Positions 44,434-53,056 of a stretch of 64,000 bases of DNA are shown here, piece after piece. The translations under genes were made by a program, and so were the position numbers. This stretch comes from Bremerella volcania (GTDB taxonomy: Bacteria > Planctomycetota > Planctomycetia > Pirellulales > Pirellulaceae). The first letter of the stretch is position 1, and each line of letters starts with the position of its first letter. Below the pieces are notes generated by a model. It did no database searches. It was not told the origin of the DNA and worked only from the letters and a program-made list of their open reading frames with translations. The stretch is from contig NZ_CP036289.1 in the NCBI RefSeq assembly GCF_007748115.1, positions 2,418,001 to 2,482,000 of the forward strand, read 5' to 3'.

Positions 44434-45468
44434 ATGGATGCTGATAAGTCTTTGTCAGTGGTTAATCAAAACGCCATCACCATTTCCGTTCCGCTCAACA
44501 TCACCATTTCGCTTGGGGGCATGCCGACGGCGCCTCCTGTGACGGGGAAAGTCTCGCCTTCAGCGGTTGCCGCGCCCCAAGAAAAAGTGCCCGTGATGGC
44601 TCCTAACTTGGGGGAGCGAAAAGGGTACCAAGCCAACTTTCTTTCGTTCGGCGAGGTTCCTCTGCCTGAGCTGACGGATGAGGGGATGAAAAATGTAGCG
44701 AAGCTGGAAGATGGTTCCCATGTGTTGCACTACACGAAGTTTTCTCTGGTAATGCATAAGAAGCGGCGATTGGCGATGTTTACCGCTGCCAACGTCGACT
44801 GGCGGGACGAGAAACGCAAGATCAATGGCAAGAAGCCAACCCGCAAGAAGCTTAATGGGTTTACGGGGAACGAGCGGGAAGACTGGGTGACCGATCCGCG
44901 AATACTATTTGATCATCAATTGCCGGATCACTTTTTTATGAAGGACGGAGGAGCGTTCGATCGAGGGCATCTCGTCCGCCGTGATGACGTTGCCTGGGGG
45001 GACTCTTTCAAAGAGATGCAGAATGGCAATGGAGATACGTTCCACACGACCAACTGCTCGCCACAAGTGGCTGATTTCAATCAGTCCAGGTTCAGTGACT
45101 TCAATTGGGGCGCTCTTGAGAACATGGTCCAAAAGCAGTCGAAAACGGAACGCGTCTGTGTTTTGGCAGGCCCTGTGTTTTCCGAAGACGACAAGTTCTT
45201 CGATGGCTTCGTGAAAAGCGGAGTACCGGTGTCCGTGCAGATTCCGGAGGCTTACTGGAAGATTATCATTGCTCAAGAGAATGGTCACCCGCAAGCATAT
45301 GGCTTTATTCTCGACCAGGACTTGGCGCCGGTGAATCTTCACGCTGAGTTTGTTGTGCCTGATGCCTGGAAGAATCTGATGGTACCCATCCAAGAGATCG
45401 AAGATTTGATGGGGGGATTATTCAGCTTTGGAATCATCAAGCAGTGGGATCAGCACGAGGACGCATAA
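44434..45468 (+). CDS. DNA/RNA non-specific endonuclease (NUC family) with shared N-terminal strand
   Basis: 344 residues from ATG 44434, with GAGG nine bases upstream; a TTG at 44419 lies closer to that box. The N-terminal 30 residues hold AITISVPLNITISLGG, followed by a Pro/Ala-rich linker and then a NUC domain (about 65-335) with the DRGH motif (Asp176-His179) in AFDRGHLVRRDD and the Mg-binding Asn region HTTNCSPQVADFNQ. These sugar-non-specific nucleases cut DNA and RNA. No signal peptide: the first residues are charged and the strand is amphipathic, not a membrane helix. It follows the trypsin-lipase gene by 62 bases and is probably cotranscribed with it. Confidence 0.88.
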   Translation: MDADKSLSVVNQNAITISVPLNITISLGGMPTAPPVTGKVSPSAVAAPQEKVPVMAPNLGERKGYQANFLSFGEVPLPELTDEGMKNVAKLEDGSHVLHYTKFSLVMHKKRRLAMFTAANVDWRDEKRKINGKKPTRKKLNGFTGNEREDWVTDPRILFDHQLPDHFFMKDGGAFDRGHLVRRDDVAWGDSFKEMQNGNGDTFHTTNCSPQVADFNQSRFSDFNWGALENMVQKQSKTERVCVLAGPVFSEDDKFFDGFVKSGVPVSVQIPEAYWKIIIAQENGHPQAYGFILDQDLAPVNLHAEFVVPDAWKNLMVPIQEIEDLMGGLFSFGIIKQWDQHEDA

Positions 45469-45511
45469 ATCGTAGCGGCCGAGTTGGCCAGCGGGATGGT
45501 CACTTCCCATG

Positions 45512-45554
45512 AAAAAAGCCCGAGCACGCCATCTTTCGCAGCATGTTCGGGCTT
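45512..45554 (-). terminator. Terminator between convergent genes
   Basis: Outer stem AAGCCCGA/TCGGGCTT (45516-45523 and 45547-45554) with an inner stem partly paired. Read on the minus strand it is followed by TTTTTTC, so it mainly serves the cytochrome gene at 45579; on the plus strand the tail is CGTCATTTTT, a weaker terminator for the nuclease gene. Confidence 0.75.
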
Positions 45555-45578
45555 CGTCATTTTTGCTTCCGACTTACT

Positions 45579-46973
45579 CTAGTCGGCAAGGTATTTTTCG
45601 TTGATGTAGCTAACGGCCTCGGCCGTCTCGTTGGCAGTCCGCTGCGAGATCGTTGGAGCGACCGATCCTCCGCGAGGGAACCAACCCAGGTTACGGACGT
45701 TCCATTGGGTCGTCTGCTTCACGCCGGGATCGAGTTCCGCGATTCCTGCTGGCCACTCGAATGCGAAGCTGCTCGGGGCAAGGTTGAATTTCTCGCGTCG
45801 CTGCGACTCGACATGGCAGCTCAAGCAGTCGGTATTGAAGAAATGGCATTTTGTCGGGTTTGCTATGTAATCAGGAATGTCCTTGTTCTTCATTTGTGCG
45901 TCAAGAATTGGGCTGCCATCTGCTGCGACTCCAGCCTTTGCCGGAGCATCGAGATCGGCGGCGAAATTGTTGGAGAAAAATTCGGACATCGAAACTCCTT
46001 TGCGTTCATGCAAAGGTACTTGAAAAAGATTCCCAAGATTAGGATTGTGGGCGATTGGACTGAGATTGTCCGTTTGTGCGACGGGCAGAATATGGGGCGT
46101 GGCACGGAACGTGAGCATCTGAGCCGTCTTGCGTTTGTCGGCATCATCGGTGGCGGAAGGATCATTGAATACAGGAATAGGGAAGACGACAAAGTTTGTG
46201 CCTGGTCCTTGGGGGCGGAAGAGAGACATGAAAATCCACGGTTCCGGTGGGTCGAGCCCCATGATCGCCAACGCCGACAAGCGATGGTCATGCAAATATT
46301 TTTTCAGCATCGCCTGGACGTCGTCGGTTAGTCCGTCGATCGCGTTATTCTTTAATCCGGGATGAATGCCTAGCTTGGCGCCCGTCGTCATGACGCCGGC
46401 GTCTTCACATTTTTTCTTGAGCGCGAGAAAGTCATCCAGGATTTCTCGAAACTTAGGTTCATCTGGTTCAGAAGGACGAGTATTAGGCTTGGGAAAACTA
46501 TAAACCACATGCATCGCGAAATCGTGAACCTTGCAATTCATGCCGTTGACCGTCACGGGCTGAAGAATCAAACGAATCTGCGGTAATTCGCCATAGACGG
46601 CCCGAATGTCTCCATGGCCGCCGGGGGCAGTCGCATCAATCCGCATACCTGCGATCTTCCAGTTGCCTCGCTCGCGAAGGGCAGAGCTTAGTTCGATCTT
46701 GCTACTTTGATTGCTGCCCGTGGATACGGAAGCCGCGCCGCTGTCGACCGCGGCAAGCAGATCGGCGAACGATTGATCGGAAAGTACCGCGGAGCCATCC
46801 TCCGCTTTGAGTTCATCCATATCGATCAGGCGGTCCGCTTCGGCGGCATTGGTCGGAACGGGCCAGAGCCAAGTTGCATCGCAGCTATCCAGTTGCGGCG
46901 ATTGCGCCGAGGCGGTCACACCCAGCGAAGCAATTAATCCTAGCGTTAACATTAAATTCCAGGGCTTGCGCAT
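45579..46973 (-). CDS. Secreted c-type cytochrome-like protein (single CxxCH)
   Basis: 464 residues from ATG 46973, eight bases after AAGGA; an ATG three codons upstream is too close to that box. A Sec signal peptide (LMLTLGLIASLGVTASAQ) is followed by a long domain of unknown fold and one heme c site, CLSCH (Cys383-His387), near the C-terminus. The distal Met or His cannot be assigned. No family was recognised. It begins 43-53 bases after the RoxA-like diheme gene on the same strand, so the pair is probably an operon exporting partner redox proteins to the periplasm. Confidence 0.65.
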   Translation of the reverse strand: MRKPWNLMLTLGLIASLGVTASAQSPQLDSCDATWLWPVPTNAAEADRLIDMDELKAEDGSAVLSDQSFADLLAAVDSGAASVSTGSNQSSKIELSSALRERGNWKIAGMRIDATAPGGHGDIRAVYGELPQIRLILQPVTVNGMNCKVHDFAMHVVYSFPKPNTRPSEPDEPKFREILDDFLALKKKCEDAGVMTTGAKLGIHPGLKNNAIDGLTDDVQAMLKKYLHDHRLSALAIMGLDPPEPWIFMSLFRPQGPGTNFVVFPIPVFNDPSATDDADKRKTAQMLTFRATPHILPVAQTDNLSPIAHNPNLGNLFQVPLHERKGVSMSEFFSNNFAADLDAPAKAGVAADGSPILDAQMKNKDIPDYIANPTKCHFFNTDCLSCHVESQRREKFNLAPSSFAFEWPAGIAELDPGVKQTTQWNVRNLGWFPRGGSVAPTISQRTANETAEAVSYINEKYLAD

Positions 46974-47025
46974 CACGAACATCCTTGGTACAGAGTAAGA
47001 GTAAACGTATCGCCTGCCGAATCAC

Positions 47026-48978
47026 TTAAAGAGACTTGAGGTACTCGAGCAAATCGAGCTTATCTTCTTCCATCAATTCCCCGCCATAGTCATGCCCTTG
47101 ATTGCTGTTTCCTGGGACTTCTGTATCGAAGACGGGGTAGGCAGGATCGTCGATAAAACCGACCCCTTCCGTATCGAGTTGAATGCTCCCGACGTGGAAG
47201 GTCTTGGCGCGATCCCCTGGCTTTTTCAGTAGTTCGGCCAATGTTCTGACCGACCCGTTATGAAGGTAGGGGCCGGTTGCCCAGACGCCGTTCAGGGGGC
47301 GCGACTTGTAAGTTAGATTGATCGTCGTGTTTTGCGGGGCCGAGGTGGGCACGCCTTCCAGCCCGACCGACTGCCCGGTCGCCTCCTGCAAAACACGCAA
47401 ATTCGCCCCGCCAAGCGTTTCGCTCGCGGCTCCACTTTCCGTCAAACGGGAAATCGTGTTTTGCAAATCCTGAATCTCGCCGGGCTGGGCTTCACTTACG
47501 GCTTTTAGCAGTTGATTGAAATCGATCGTGCGTTCCTGTCCGTCGATCACCGCAATCGCACGATTCTGAAAGTCAGGCGTAAGATCGGCAAGCAGCTGAG
47601 GATTCTGTTGAAGTTGGGCCTTGATCTGCTGAATAGCCGCTTCTATTTCCTGCAGACTCAGCTTTTTCAGCATCGCCCTTTCCACGACATGTTTGAGGAT
47701 CAGGGAGACCTGGTCTTCTTCTCCAAAACGATCCAGTTTCAAGATTGATTTCTGGCGATTTCGTAAAGGCCCCGTCTTCCCCTCGCGGACGAAATTCTTC
47801 AGGAGGGTAATGTCCGTGCCAACGTTTGCACGCTTTTCGGCCACCTTGCGATTCGGGTCCGTCCTGTCAATGTGTTCGTGGCACTTTACGCAGTGTTGCT
47901 CGAATACAAGTTTGCCGCGATCACGGCGCTCTGCGTCAATTTCGCCTGGGAATTTAGGAGACCAGAGCGTCGTCAGCGTATCTTCAATTTCCCGAAGATG
48001 ATCTTTGACGGCCGTTGACTCGTATCGTTTGGGAAAGAGTTCCAGGCCCTGGGGGACGTCGGCATGCCCAAAGACGCCTAAGACTTCTCCAGTATTTCGT
48101 CCCAAAGCCCCCACCTTCTTTTCGCCGAATAGAATTAGTCCGAGCGGGGACTCCCGATTCTGAGCTGCTCCATTCCATTGGACGACGTCATGCTGGGGGG
48201 CGTCCCAAAGGCACGGATAGCTTACCGGGGCATCTGCGGGACGCACGTTCTCAGGGATTCCGAGGAACGTACTGGAAACCTCGTTGAAGATGGCACCGAA
48301 AGCGTCAACGCGGCCGTGTCCGAAGCGCTTGTCCTCGCTATGCGAAAGGTTGCGAGCATTGTAGCCTTCGCGTTCATGGATGATGACGTCCATGAGGCCG
48401 CGTAGTTCCTGCTGGGCTTCCTGGGTACTGTCAGCTCCAAGGACATTGGCTTGAAAGCGATCAAACTTGTCAGGGTCCTCCTTGGTTTTCTTCAGCGCAG
48501 CGACCATTCGCCGGAGAAACTCCTCGAAGTCTCCCATCGCCGGGGCACCATCCACCAGGTACGTCTTGTCGTTGTATTGGATGACGGCTGTATGGCATGC
48601 CGCACAGGTGATGCCCATGCCGGCCACTGCGTTGTCGTAAGAAGCATCCTTCACAAAGCCAATCGGGAGAGCGTCAGGATTCTCCGCGGAGGCGACTCTA
48701 GGGATGTAACCCAGTTCGCGAACGTGCTTTCCGCTCATCAACGGCTCTTCCGAATCGGCCTGTTCCAGGCAGATGATCCACTGATACGGCACAAGGCGCG
48801 AACCTTGAGCGACGTTGTAGAACCAATTCGATTCCTCATCAGTCCAGTTCTGATCAAGGGTAGCGATCGAACCTTGATATTGATCAGCATCAATGAAACG
48901 CGGATTGGCGTCCTGAGCTGAGACAAGACCCACCATGAAGAGCCATGCCAGGCAGACGAGGAATCGGTGAGTCATCAT
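47026..48978 (-). CDS. RoxA-like secreted diheme cytochrome c oxygenase/peroxidase
   Basis: 650 residues with a Sec signal peptide (FLVCLAWLFMVGLVSAQ). Two heme c sites: CAACH (Cys125-His129) in MGITCAACHTAVIQ and CVKCH (Cys363-His367) in EQHCVKCHEH. Blocks such as YLVDGAPAMGDFEEFL, VQWNGAAQNRE and LGRNTGEVLGVFG resemble the RoxA/diheme peroxidase group, whose best-known member cleaves rubber oxidatively. The C-terminal cytochrome part ends with a GVWATGPYLHNGSV segment typical of diheme peroxidases. Its substrate is unknown; lignin-like or terpenoid polymers and simple peroxide are all possible. Periplasmic or extracellular. Confidence 0.78.
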   Translation of the reverse strand: MMTHRFLVCLAWLFMVGLVSAQDANPRFIDADQYQGSIATLDQNWTDEESNWFYNVAQGSRLVPYQWIICLEQADSEEPLMSGKHVRELGYIPRVASAENPDALPIGFVKDASYDNAVAGMGITCAACHTAVIQYNDKTYLVDGAPAMGDFEEFLRRMVAALKKTKEDPDKFDRFQANVLGADSTQEAQQELRGLMDVIIHEREGYNARNLSHSEDKRFGHGRVDAFGAIFNEVSSTFLGIPENVRPADAPVSYPCLWDAPQHDVVQWNGAAQNRESPLGLILFGEKKVGALGRNTGEVLGVFGHADVPQGLELFPKRYESTAVKDHLREIEDTLTTLWSPKFPGEIDAERRDRGKLVFEQHCVKCHEHIDRTDPNRKVAEKRANVGTDITLLKNFVREGKTGPLRNRQKSILKLDRFGEEDQVSLILKHVVERAMLKKLSLQEIEAAIQQIKAQLQQNPQLLADLTPDFQNRAIAVIDGQERTIDFNQLLKAVSEAQPGEIQDLQNTISRLTESGAASETLGGANLRVLQEATGQSVGLEGVPTSAPQNTTINLTYKSRPLNGVWATGPYLHNGSVRTLAELLKKPGDRAKTFHVGSIQLDTEGVGFIDDPAYPVFDTEVPGNSNQGHDYGGELMEEDKLDLLEYLKSL

Positions 48979-49037
48979 GTTGCAACTCCGCAGTGGAACT
49001 GAGGCGAATATGGGCTGTAGTAGTTCATCATGCGGAC

Positions 49038-49070
49038 GATGAATATATCATAACAAAATATATAGTCATC
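49038..49070. promoter_or_regulatory. Inverted repeat upstream of the RoxA-like operon
   Basis: GATGAATATAT (49038-49048) and ATATAGTCATC (49060-49070) pair in ten of eleven positions with an 11-base spacer. The repeat lies about 60 bases before the start of the diheme gene, where an operator or promoter element would be expected. No regulator gene is adjacent. Confidence 0.4.
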
Positions 49071-49171
49071 CATGTTTCAGTGAAAATTTAGCAAACGTTT
49101 GAGAAGGTCACCGAGGCTGCAAAGTTGCGGATAGGGCATATGCGCACGGTTTCACTGACGTGGGCCTTCCC

Positions 49172-50430
49172 CACGGCGATTGCACCATAACTCACCGTCC
49201 CAGCAGGACTTCCATGCGGTAGTCATCGCCCCAGCCGCATTTTAATCGTTTGTTCTTCACGCCGACCTTGGCTGTCTTGTTGTTCTTCAGCAGGCTCAGG
49301 CTCGTCCTTCGTAGCAGGCTAAAGTTGGCGTCGGCGTGCCCTTTGCGGATGCGAGATTGATCTTCACCGAACGTCACGTCCAGTTGCCAGTGCAGGCTGT
49401 TTTCAATGCCCCAATGACCGCGAACGGCCTCGGCGAAACGCTTGCCGGAAAGGTACTTGCTCAGGATATAGTATCGCACCTCGCTCGTCTCGTTCCCGCC
49501 TTGCTTCACGATATTGATCGTCATCCCGATCGCCCTCAAGTTCGACCAACGATCTCGTGTGATGATCTCGTCGTTCACAGGGCAGATATAATAGGAACGC
49601 GACTCCTCGCGACCATGCCCTTTCTCGTGCGTTTCGTGACGGTGTACTTTGGCTCGCTTGAAATTGCTTTCCTGCTGCGCGACAAAAAAATCTTCGATCG
49701 AATCGTGGAGGGTCGGCTGATTGCGCTTCACGGCCAGGCAATAATCGGCTCCCTGGTCGACGATCTTCTGAGCGATGTCCTGTTGGCAACCTTGAGCGTC
49801 AATCGTCACTAAACTGCCGGAAACCTCGACGATTTCAAGCAGTTTGGGAATGGCGGTGATCTCGTTGCTCTTCGCGTCGGTTACTACCTGGCCGAGACTC
49901 ACATGATTGGCAGTCGCCCAGGCACTGACCATGTGAATGGCCGCCTTGCTGCTGGCCTTGTCGAAACTCCGCCGCAGCGTCTTGCCGTCAATCGCGATGA
50001 TCTGCCCGTCGGTGATTTCGTGTAAGGCGGTGATCCAAGTCAGCAAACACTTCTCAAACTCAGCCGGATTCAGCGAAGCCAAGATCGCATTAAAGCGATC
50101 GTGCGAAGGGATGCCGGAACTCAAATCAAGGAACTTACCCAGCCACTCCTTCTTCATCTCGGCCCAGTCGGCGATAGCCACAAAATCATCCGCCCCACTC
50201 ATCACCGCACACAGCGCGATGGTCACGATATTCGTTAACGGATAAGTCACCTTGCGAGTCCGCGGATCGGTCAGATCGGCAAAGCACTCTTGAAGGGAAA
50301 CAGGCGAACGTGACGACATGAGAAAGGCACCTGAGAACACCGGATCAGGCCGCGACAACCTCCGTCACAAAATCGCCTGACCGCCATTGCCTCAGTGTCG
50401 CAGATAACCCATCATGGCGCAATCGCCGTG
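49172..50430 (-). mobile_element. ISAs1-family insertion sequence, copy B (1259 bp, inverted)
   Basis: Same length and same inverted ends (CACGGCGATTGCACCAT on the left, complement of CACGGCGATTGCGCCAT on the right) as copy A, in opposite orientation. It has its own 10-bp target duplication, GGGCCTTCCC, at 49162-49171 and 50431-50440. No difference from copy A was seen where compared. Confidence 0.95.
49192..50319 (-). CDS. ISAs1-family transposase (copy B)
   Basis: 375 residues, identical in protein sequence to the transposase at 21735-22862 and with the same start choice (ATG 50319 rather than TTG 50358). All catalytic blocks (IIAIDGKTLRRSFD, VTIDAQGCQQDIA, HWGIENSLHWQLDV) are intact, so either copy could supply transposase for both. 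Confidence 0.95.
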   Translation of the reverse strand: MSSRSPVSLQECFADLTDPRTRKVTYPLTNIVTIALCAVMSGADDFVAIADWAEMKKEWLGKFLDLSSGIPSHDRFNAILASLNPAEFEKCLLTWITALHEITDGQIIAIDGKTLRRSFDKASSKAAIHMVSAWATANHVSLGQVVTDAKSNEITAIPKLLEIVEVSGSLVTIDAQGCQQDIAQKIVDQGADYCLAVKRNQPTLHDSIEDFFVAQQESNFKRAKVHRHETHEKGHGREESRSYYICPVNDEIITRDRWSNLRAIGMTINIVKQGGNETSEVRYYILSKYLSGKRFAEAVRGHWGIENSLHWQLDVTFGEDQSRIRKGHADANFSLLRRTSLSLLKNNKTAKVGVKNKRLKCGWGDDYRMEVLLGR

Positions 50431-50440
50431 GGGCCTTCCC

Positions 50441-51186
50441 TAAGCAGATATAATACGATCAGCCGCAGGGGAAATTGAGTCCTGAGTGTCGTTGGTAAGA
50501 GAATTTCACCGAGAAGCAATACTGGTTTTCGTCTGGATCGAGAACTCAAAGCTACGTCCTGGCGAATTGCGAGCACGCGTCGGAAAACCACGGCGAATTC
50601 CTCACACCACTTGGCGAATTGCATACGTCGTGCGTTCAGAAGCGCAGACGGGTGCGTGGGACAGCAATATGAGTGGACTTCAGAGGGATGGGAGGAATGG
50701 GCAAAAATTCTGAAGAGTTATATGACAACCGAATTACAAGTTATTGACGTCTGCGCACCCAATCCGATAGGGGCGACCAACGGAAGTCCCGGAATTCGTG
50801 GCGAAATGGCTGGCAGAAGCATTCGATTTTATGCGCAGACATCAATAAAAGGTTCCCTGTTAGTGGAGCACGCTAACGACGAAACTAAACACGTTCTCTC
50901 CTGAGAAAGTCGTAGTGACGCATCACGCAGCGTTCATGTGGTGTTGGCTTTTGGCCAGCGTGAATCGGGTGCACGACATTTCGTCAGTAATCAGCCGAAG
51001 AGTCGTGTCGAATTGCACTGCTAGAGTAGGATGCGTGCGCAAGTCATGTGGCGGCTGTCGGCACCATGAACGTTGCTAAAGCGAGGCAATCTCGGTCTTA
51101 TGAGAAGGAGCAACGGAATACGGCCATCGTGAGATGTCGACGATCCGCGGCGCAAAACGCAAAGAATCATGGGAAAGGTATGTCGC
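50441..51186. other. Region right of IS copy B, no certain gene
   Basis: About 746 bases. One plus-strand frame (50611-50904, 97 codons) includes EWTSEGWEEWAKILKSYM and could be the end of a broken gene cut by the insertion or earlier decay, but it has no convincing start or family match. The rest shows no gene, RNA fold or repeat. Confidence 0.35.
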
Positions 51187-51579
51187 ATGCGTTCCTGGCT
51201 TAAATCGGTGGCCCTGTGGTGGAACGACTGGGTCGGCGACAAGGAGATGGAGAATTCCATTCGTCAGCATCTGGACCAGGCGGGTTACTATGGCCGGACG
51301 GCTGCCTTGTCGGGTGTACGGCTGGTGGCGATTGAGCGGCCGGGCTGGGTGCAGATCTATCGCTTTGAGGCTAAGGGCCGCGTGCGGGTCGACCACGAAG
51401 AAAGCGATGCCCCAGAGCCCTCGCCGCAATACGATCAACTATTTGGACTTGTCCTCCACGACTTCCGCAAATCGATCATGGATGTCCGAGTGTTCACGGA
51501 CCCTGTGCCACGCCGAGCACTGTTTCTCAGGTGGTCCGAAGGACTCATTCAGCTTCGCGGAGCGGCGGGGTTAAGTTGA
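51187..51579 (+). CDS. Hypothetical protein
   Basis: 130 residues from ATG 51187, eight bases after GGAAAGG; ATG 51169 is a possible earlier start. The protein begins MRSWLKSVALWWNDWVGD, then has a mixed alpha/beta body with a Trp/Tyr-rich strand (GWVQIYRFEAKGRVRV) and a basic C-terminus. No signal peptide, Cys or known motif. It is convergent with the DUF1501 gene, 15 bases away. Family not recognised. Confidence 0.5.
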   Translation: MRSWLKSVALWWNDWVGDKEMENSIRQHLDQAGYYGRTAALSGVRLVAIERPGWVQIYRFEAKGRVRVDHEESDAPEPSPQYDQLFGLVLHDFRKSIMDVRVFTDPVPRRALFLRWSEGLIQLRGAAGLS

Positions 51580-51594
51580 TTAGCTCAATCTAGC

Positions 51595-53007
51595 TTACGC
51601 CAGAATGTCTTTGACGACGTGTCCATGCACATCGGTCAAACGGAAGTCTCTTCCCTGATGGCGAACGGTTAGCTTCTCGTGGTTGATGCCTAACAGATGC
51701 AGCATCGTGGCGTGGAAGTCGTGGACGTGGACGATGTCTTCAACTGCGTTATATCCCAGGTCGTCCGTCTTTCCGTGCTTGATGCCTCCTTTGATGCCGC
51801 CGCCTGCCATCCAGATCGAGAAGCCCTTGATGTGATGGTCGCGGCCGCTTCCTTGAGCCATCGGGGTTCGCCCGAATTCACCACCCCAGACCACCAGCGT
51901 ATCGTCCAGCATGCCTCGGTGTTTCAAGTCGGTCACTAAAGCGGCCGATGCCTGATCGACCTCCGAGGCACAGATCTGCATGCCGCGTTCGATGCCGCCG
52001 TGGTGGTCCCAGCCGCGATGATAGAGCTGAACGAAACGTACGCCCCGCTCGGCCAGGCGTCGCGCAAGCAGGCAGTTCGCGGCAAAGGTTCCATCGGCCC
52101 CTTGCGTCCCATACATATCAAGAATGTGCTGCGGTTCGCCAGAGATATCCATCAAGCTCGGAACGCTGGTTTGCATCTTGAAGGCAAGTTCGTATTGGGC
52201 AATCCGGGTGGCAATCTCCGGATCGTCCAGTGCTGGTTGTCGCAGCTTGTTCATTTGATTGACGGCATCGAACACGTCCTGCTGACGGCCCGTGGTAATG
52301 CCTGGCGGGCTGTTGACGTAAAGAACCGGATCGCCAGCCGAGCGAAATTCGACGCCTTGGTAACGGCTGGGGAGAAAGCCACTGTGCCACTGCCGGGCAG
52401 CAATCGGTTGGGCCTGCCCCCCTTTGCCAATCGAGGTGAGAACCACGAAGCCCGGCAGGTCATCCGCTTCGCTACCCAGACCATACTGCACCCACGAGCC
52501 CATCGAGGGTCGGCCGGAGATCGATGTGCCGGTGTTCATGAACGTATGCGCCGGGTCATGATTGATCTGCTCGGTCACCATCGAATTGATGATGCAGATG
52601 TCGTCCGCGATTTCACCCATCTTCGGGAAAAGGGAGGCGATCGTCTGTCCCGAGTTGCCGTAATGTTTGAAGTCGAATCGCGGTGCGTAACACTTGAGGG
52701 CTTTCCCTTGAAGCTGCGCGATGGGCTGCCCCTTGGTGAACGACTCTGGCATCGGTTGATCGTTGAGCCGCTTCAACTCCGGCTTTTCGTCGAAGGTCTC
52801 CAGGTGCGAAGGGCCGCCTGCCTGGCAAAGGACGATGACCCGCTTCGCCTTGGGGGCGAAGTTGGGGAACGGGCCAGGCTTGTCGTCCGCACGCGCCGAG
52901 GATGCATTCATCAGCGTTGCTAACGCCGCCGAACCTAGTCCGGCCATGCCCTGCCCCAGGAAGGTTCGTCTTGTCTGTCGAATAGCGGCTTCGGAATTGT
53001 GGAACAT
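51595..53007 (-). CDS. DUF1501 domain protein with Tat signal
   Basis: 470 residues from ATG 53007, which opens a twin-arginine signal (QTRRTFLGQGMAGLGSAALA); the frame extends to 53079 without one. DUF1501 belongs to the alkaline-phosphatase/sulfatase superfamily; segments VIVLCQAGGPSHLETFDEKP, WDHHGGIERGMQICASEVDQ and VVWGGEFGRTPM carry likely metal-binding Asp and His residues. In planctomycetes it is usually found beside a DUF1549/DUF1553 gene, as here: that gene ends 49 bases upstream. Folded export suggests a cofactor. The reaction is not known. Confidence 0.9.
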   Translation of the reverse strand: MFHNSEAAIRQTRRTFLGQGMAGLGSAALATLMNASSARADDKPGPFPNFAPKAKRVIVLCQAGGPSHLETFDEKPELKRLNDQPMPESFTKGQPIAQLQGKALKCYAPRFDFKHYGNSGQTIASLFPKMGEIADDICIINSMVTEQINHDPAHTFMNTGTSISGRPSMGSWVQYGLGSEADDLPGFVVLTSIGKGGQAQPIAARQWHSGFLPSRYQGVEFRSAGDPVLYVNSPPGITTGRQQDVFDAVNQMNKLRQPALDDPEIATRIAQYELAFKMQTSVPSLMDISGEPQHILDMYGTQGADGTFAANCLLARRLAERGVRFVQLYHRGWDHHGGIERGMQICASEVDQASAALVTDLKHRGMLDDTLVVWGGEFGRTPMAQGSGRDHHIKGFSIWMAGGGIKGGIKHGKTDDLGYNAVEDIVHVHDFHATMLHLLGINHEKLTVRHQGRDFRLTDVHGHVVKDILA

Positions 53008-53056
53008 GCGATCGCCTGAGGGGAATGAATCGAATGGGGTGCCAGGATGAGCGGTA

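Noticed and set aside
21624-50430. A 28.8 kb composite transposon bounded by the two ISAs1 copies
   Set aside because: Each copy has its own perfect 10-bp duplication; a composite transposon would have one duplication at the outer ends. The segment also holds typA, a core gene.
51134-51574. A 146-codon plus-strand frame overlapping the gene at 51187
   Set aside because: It is in another frame with Arg/Ser-rich composition; the 51187 frame has a ribosome-binding site and better protein character.
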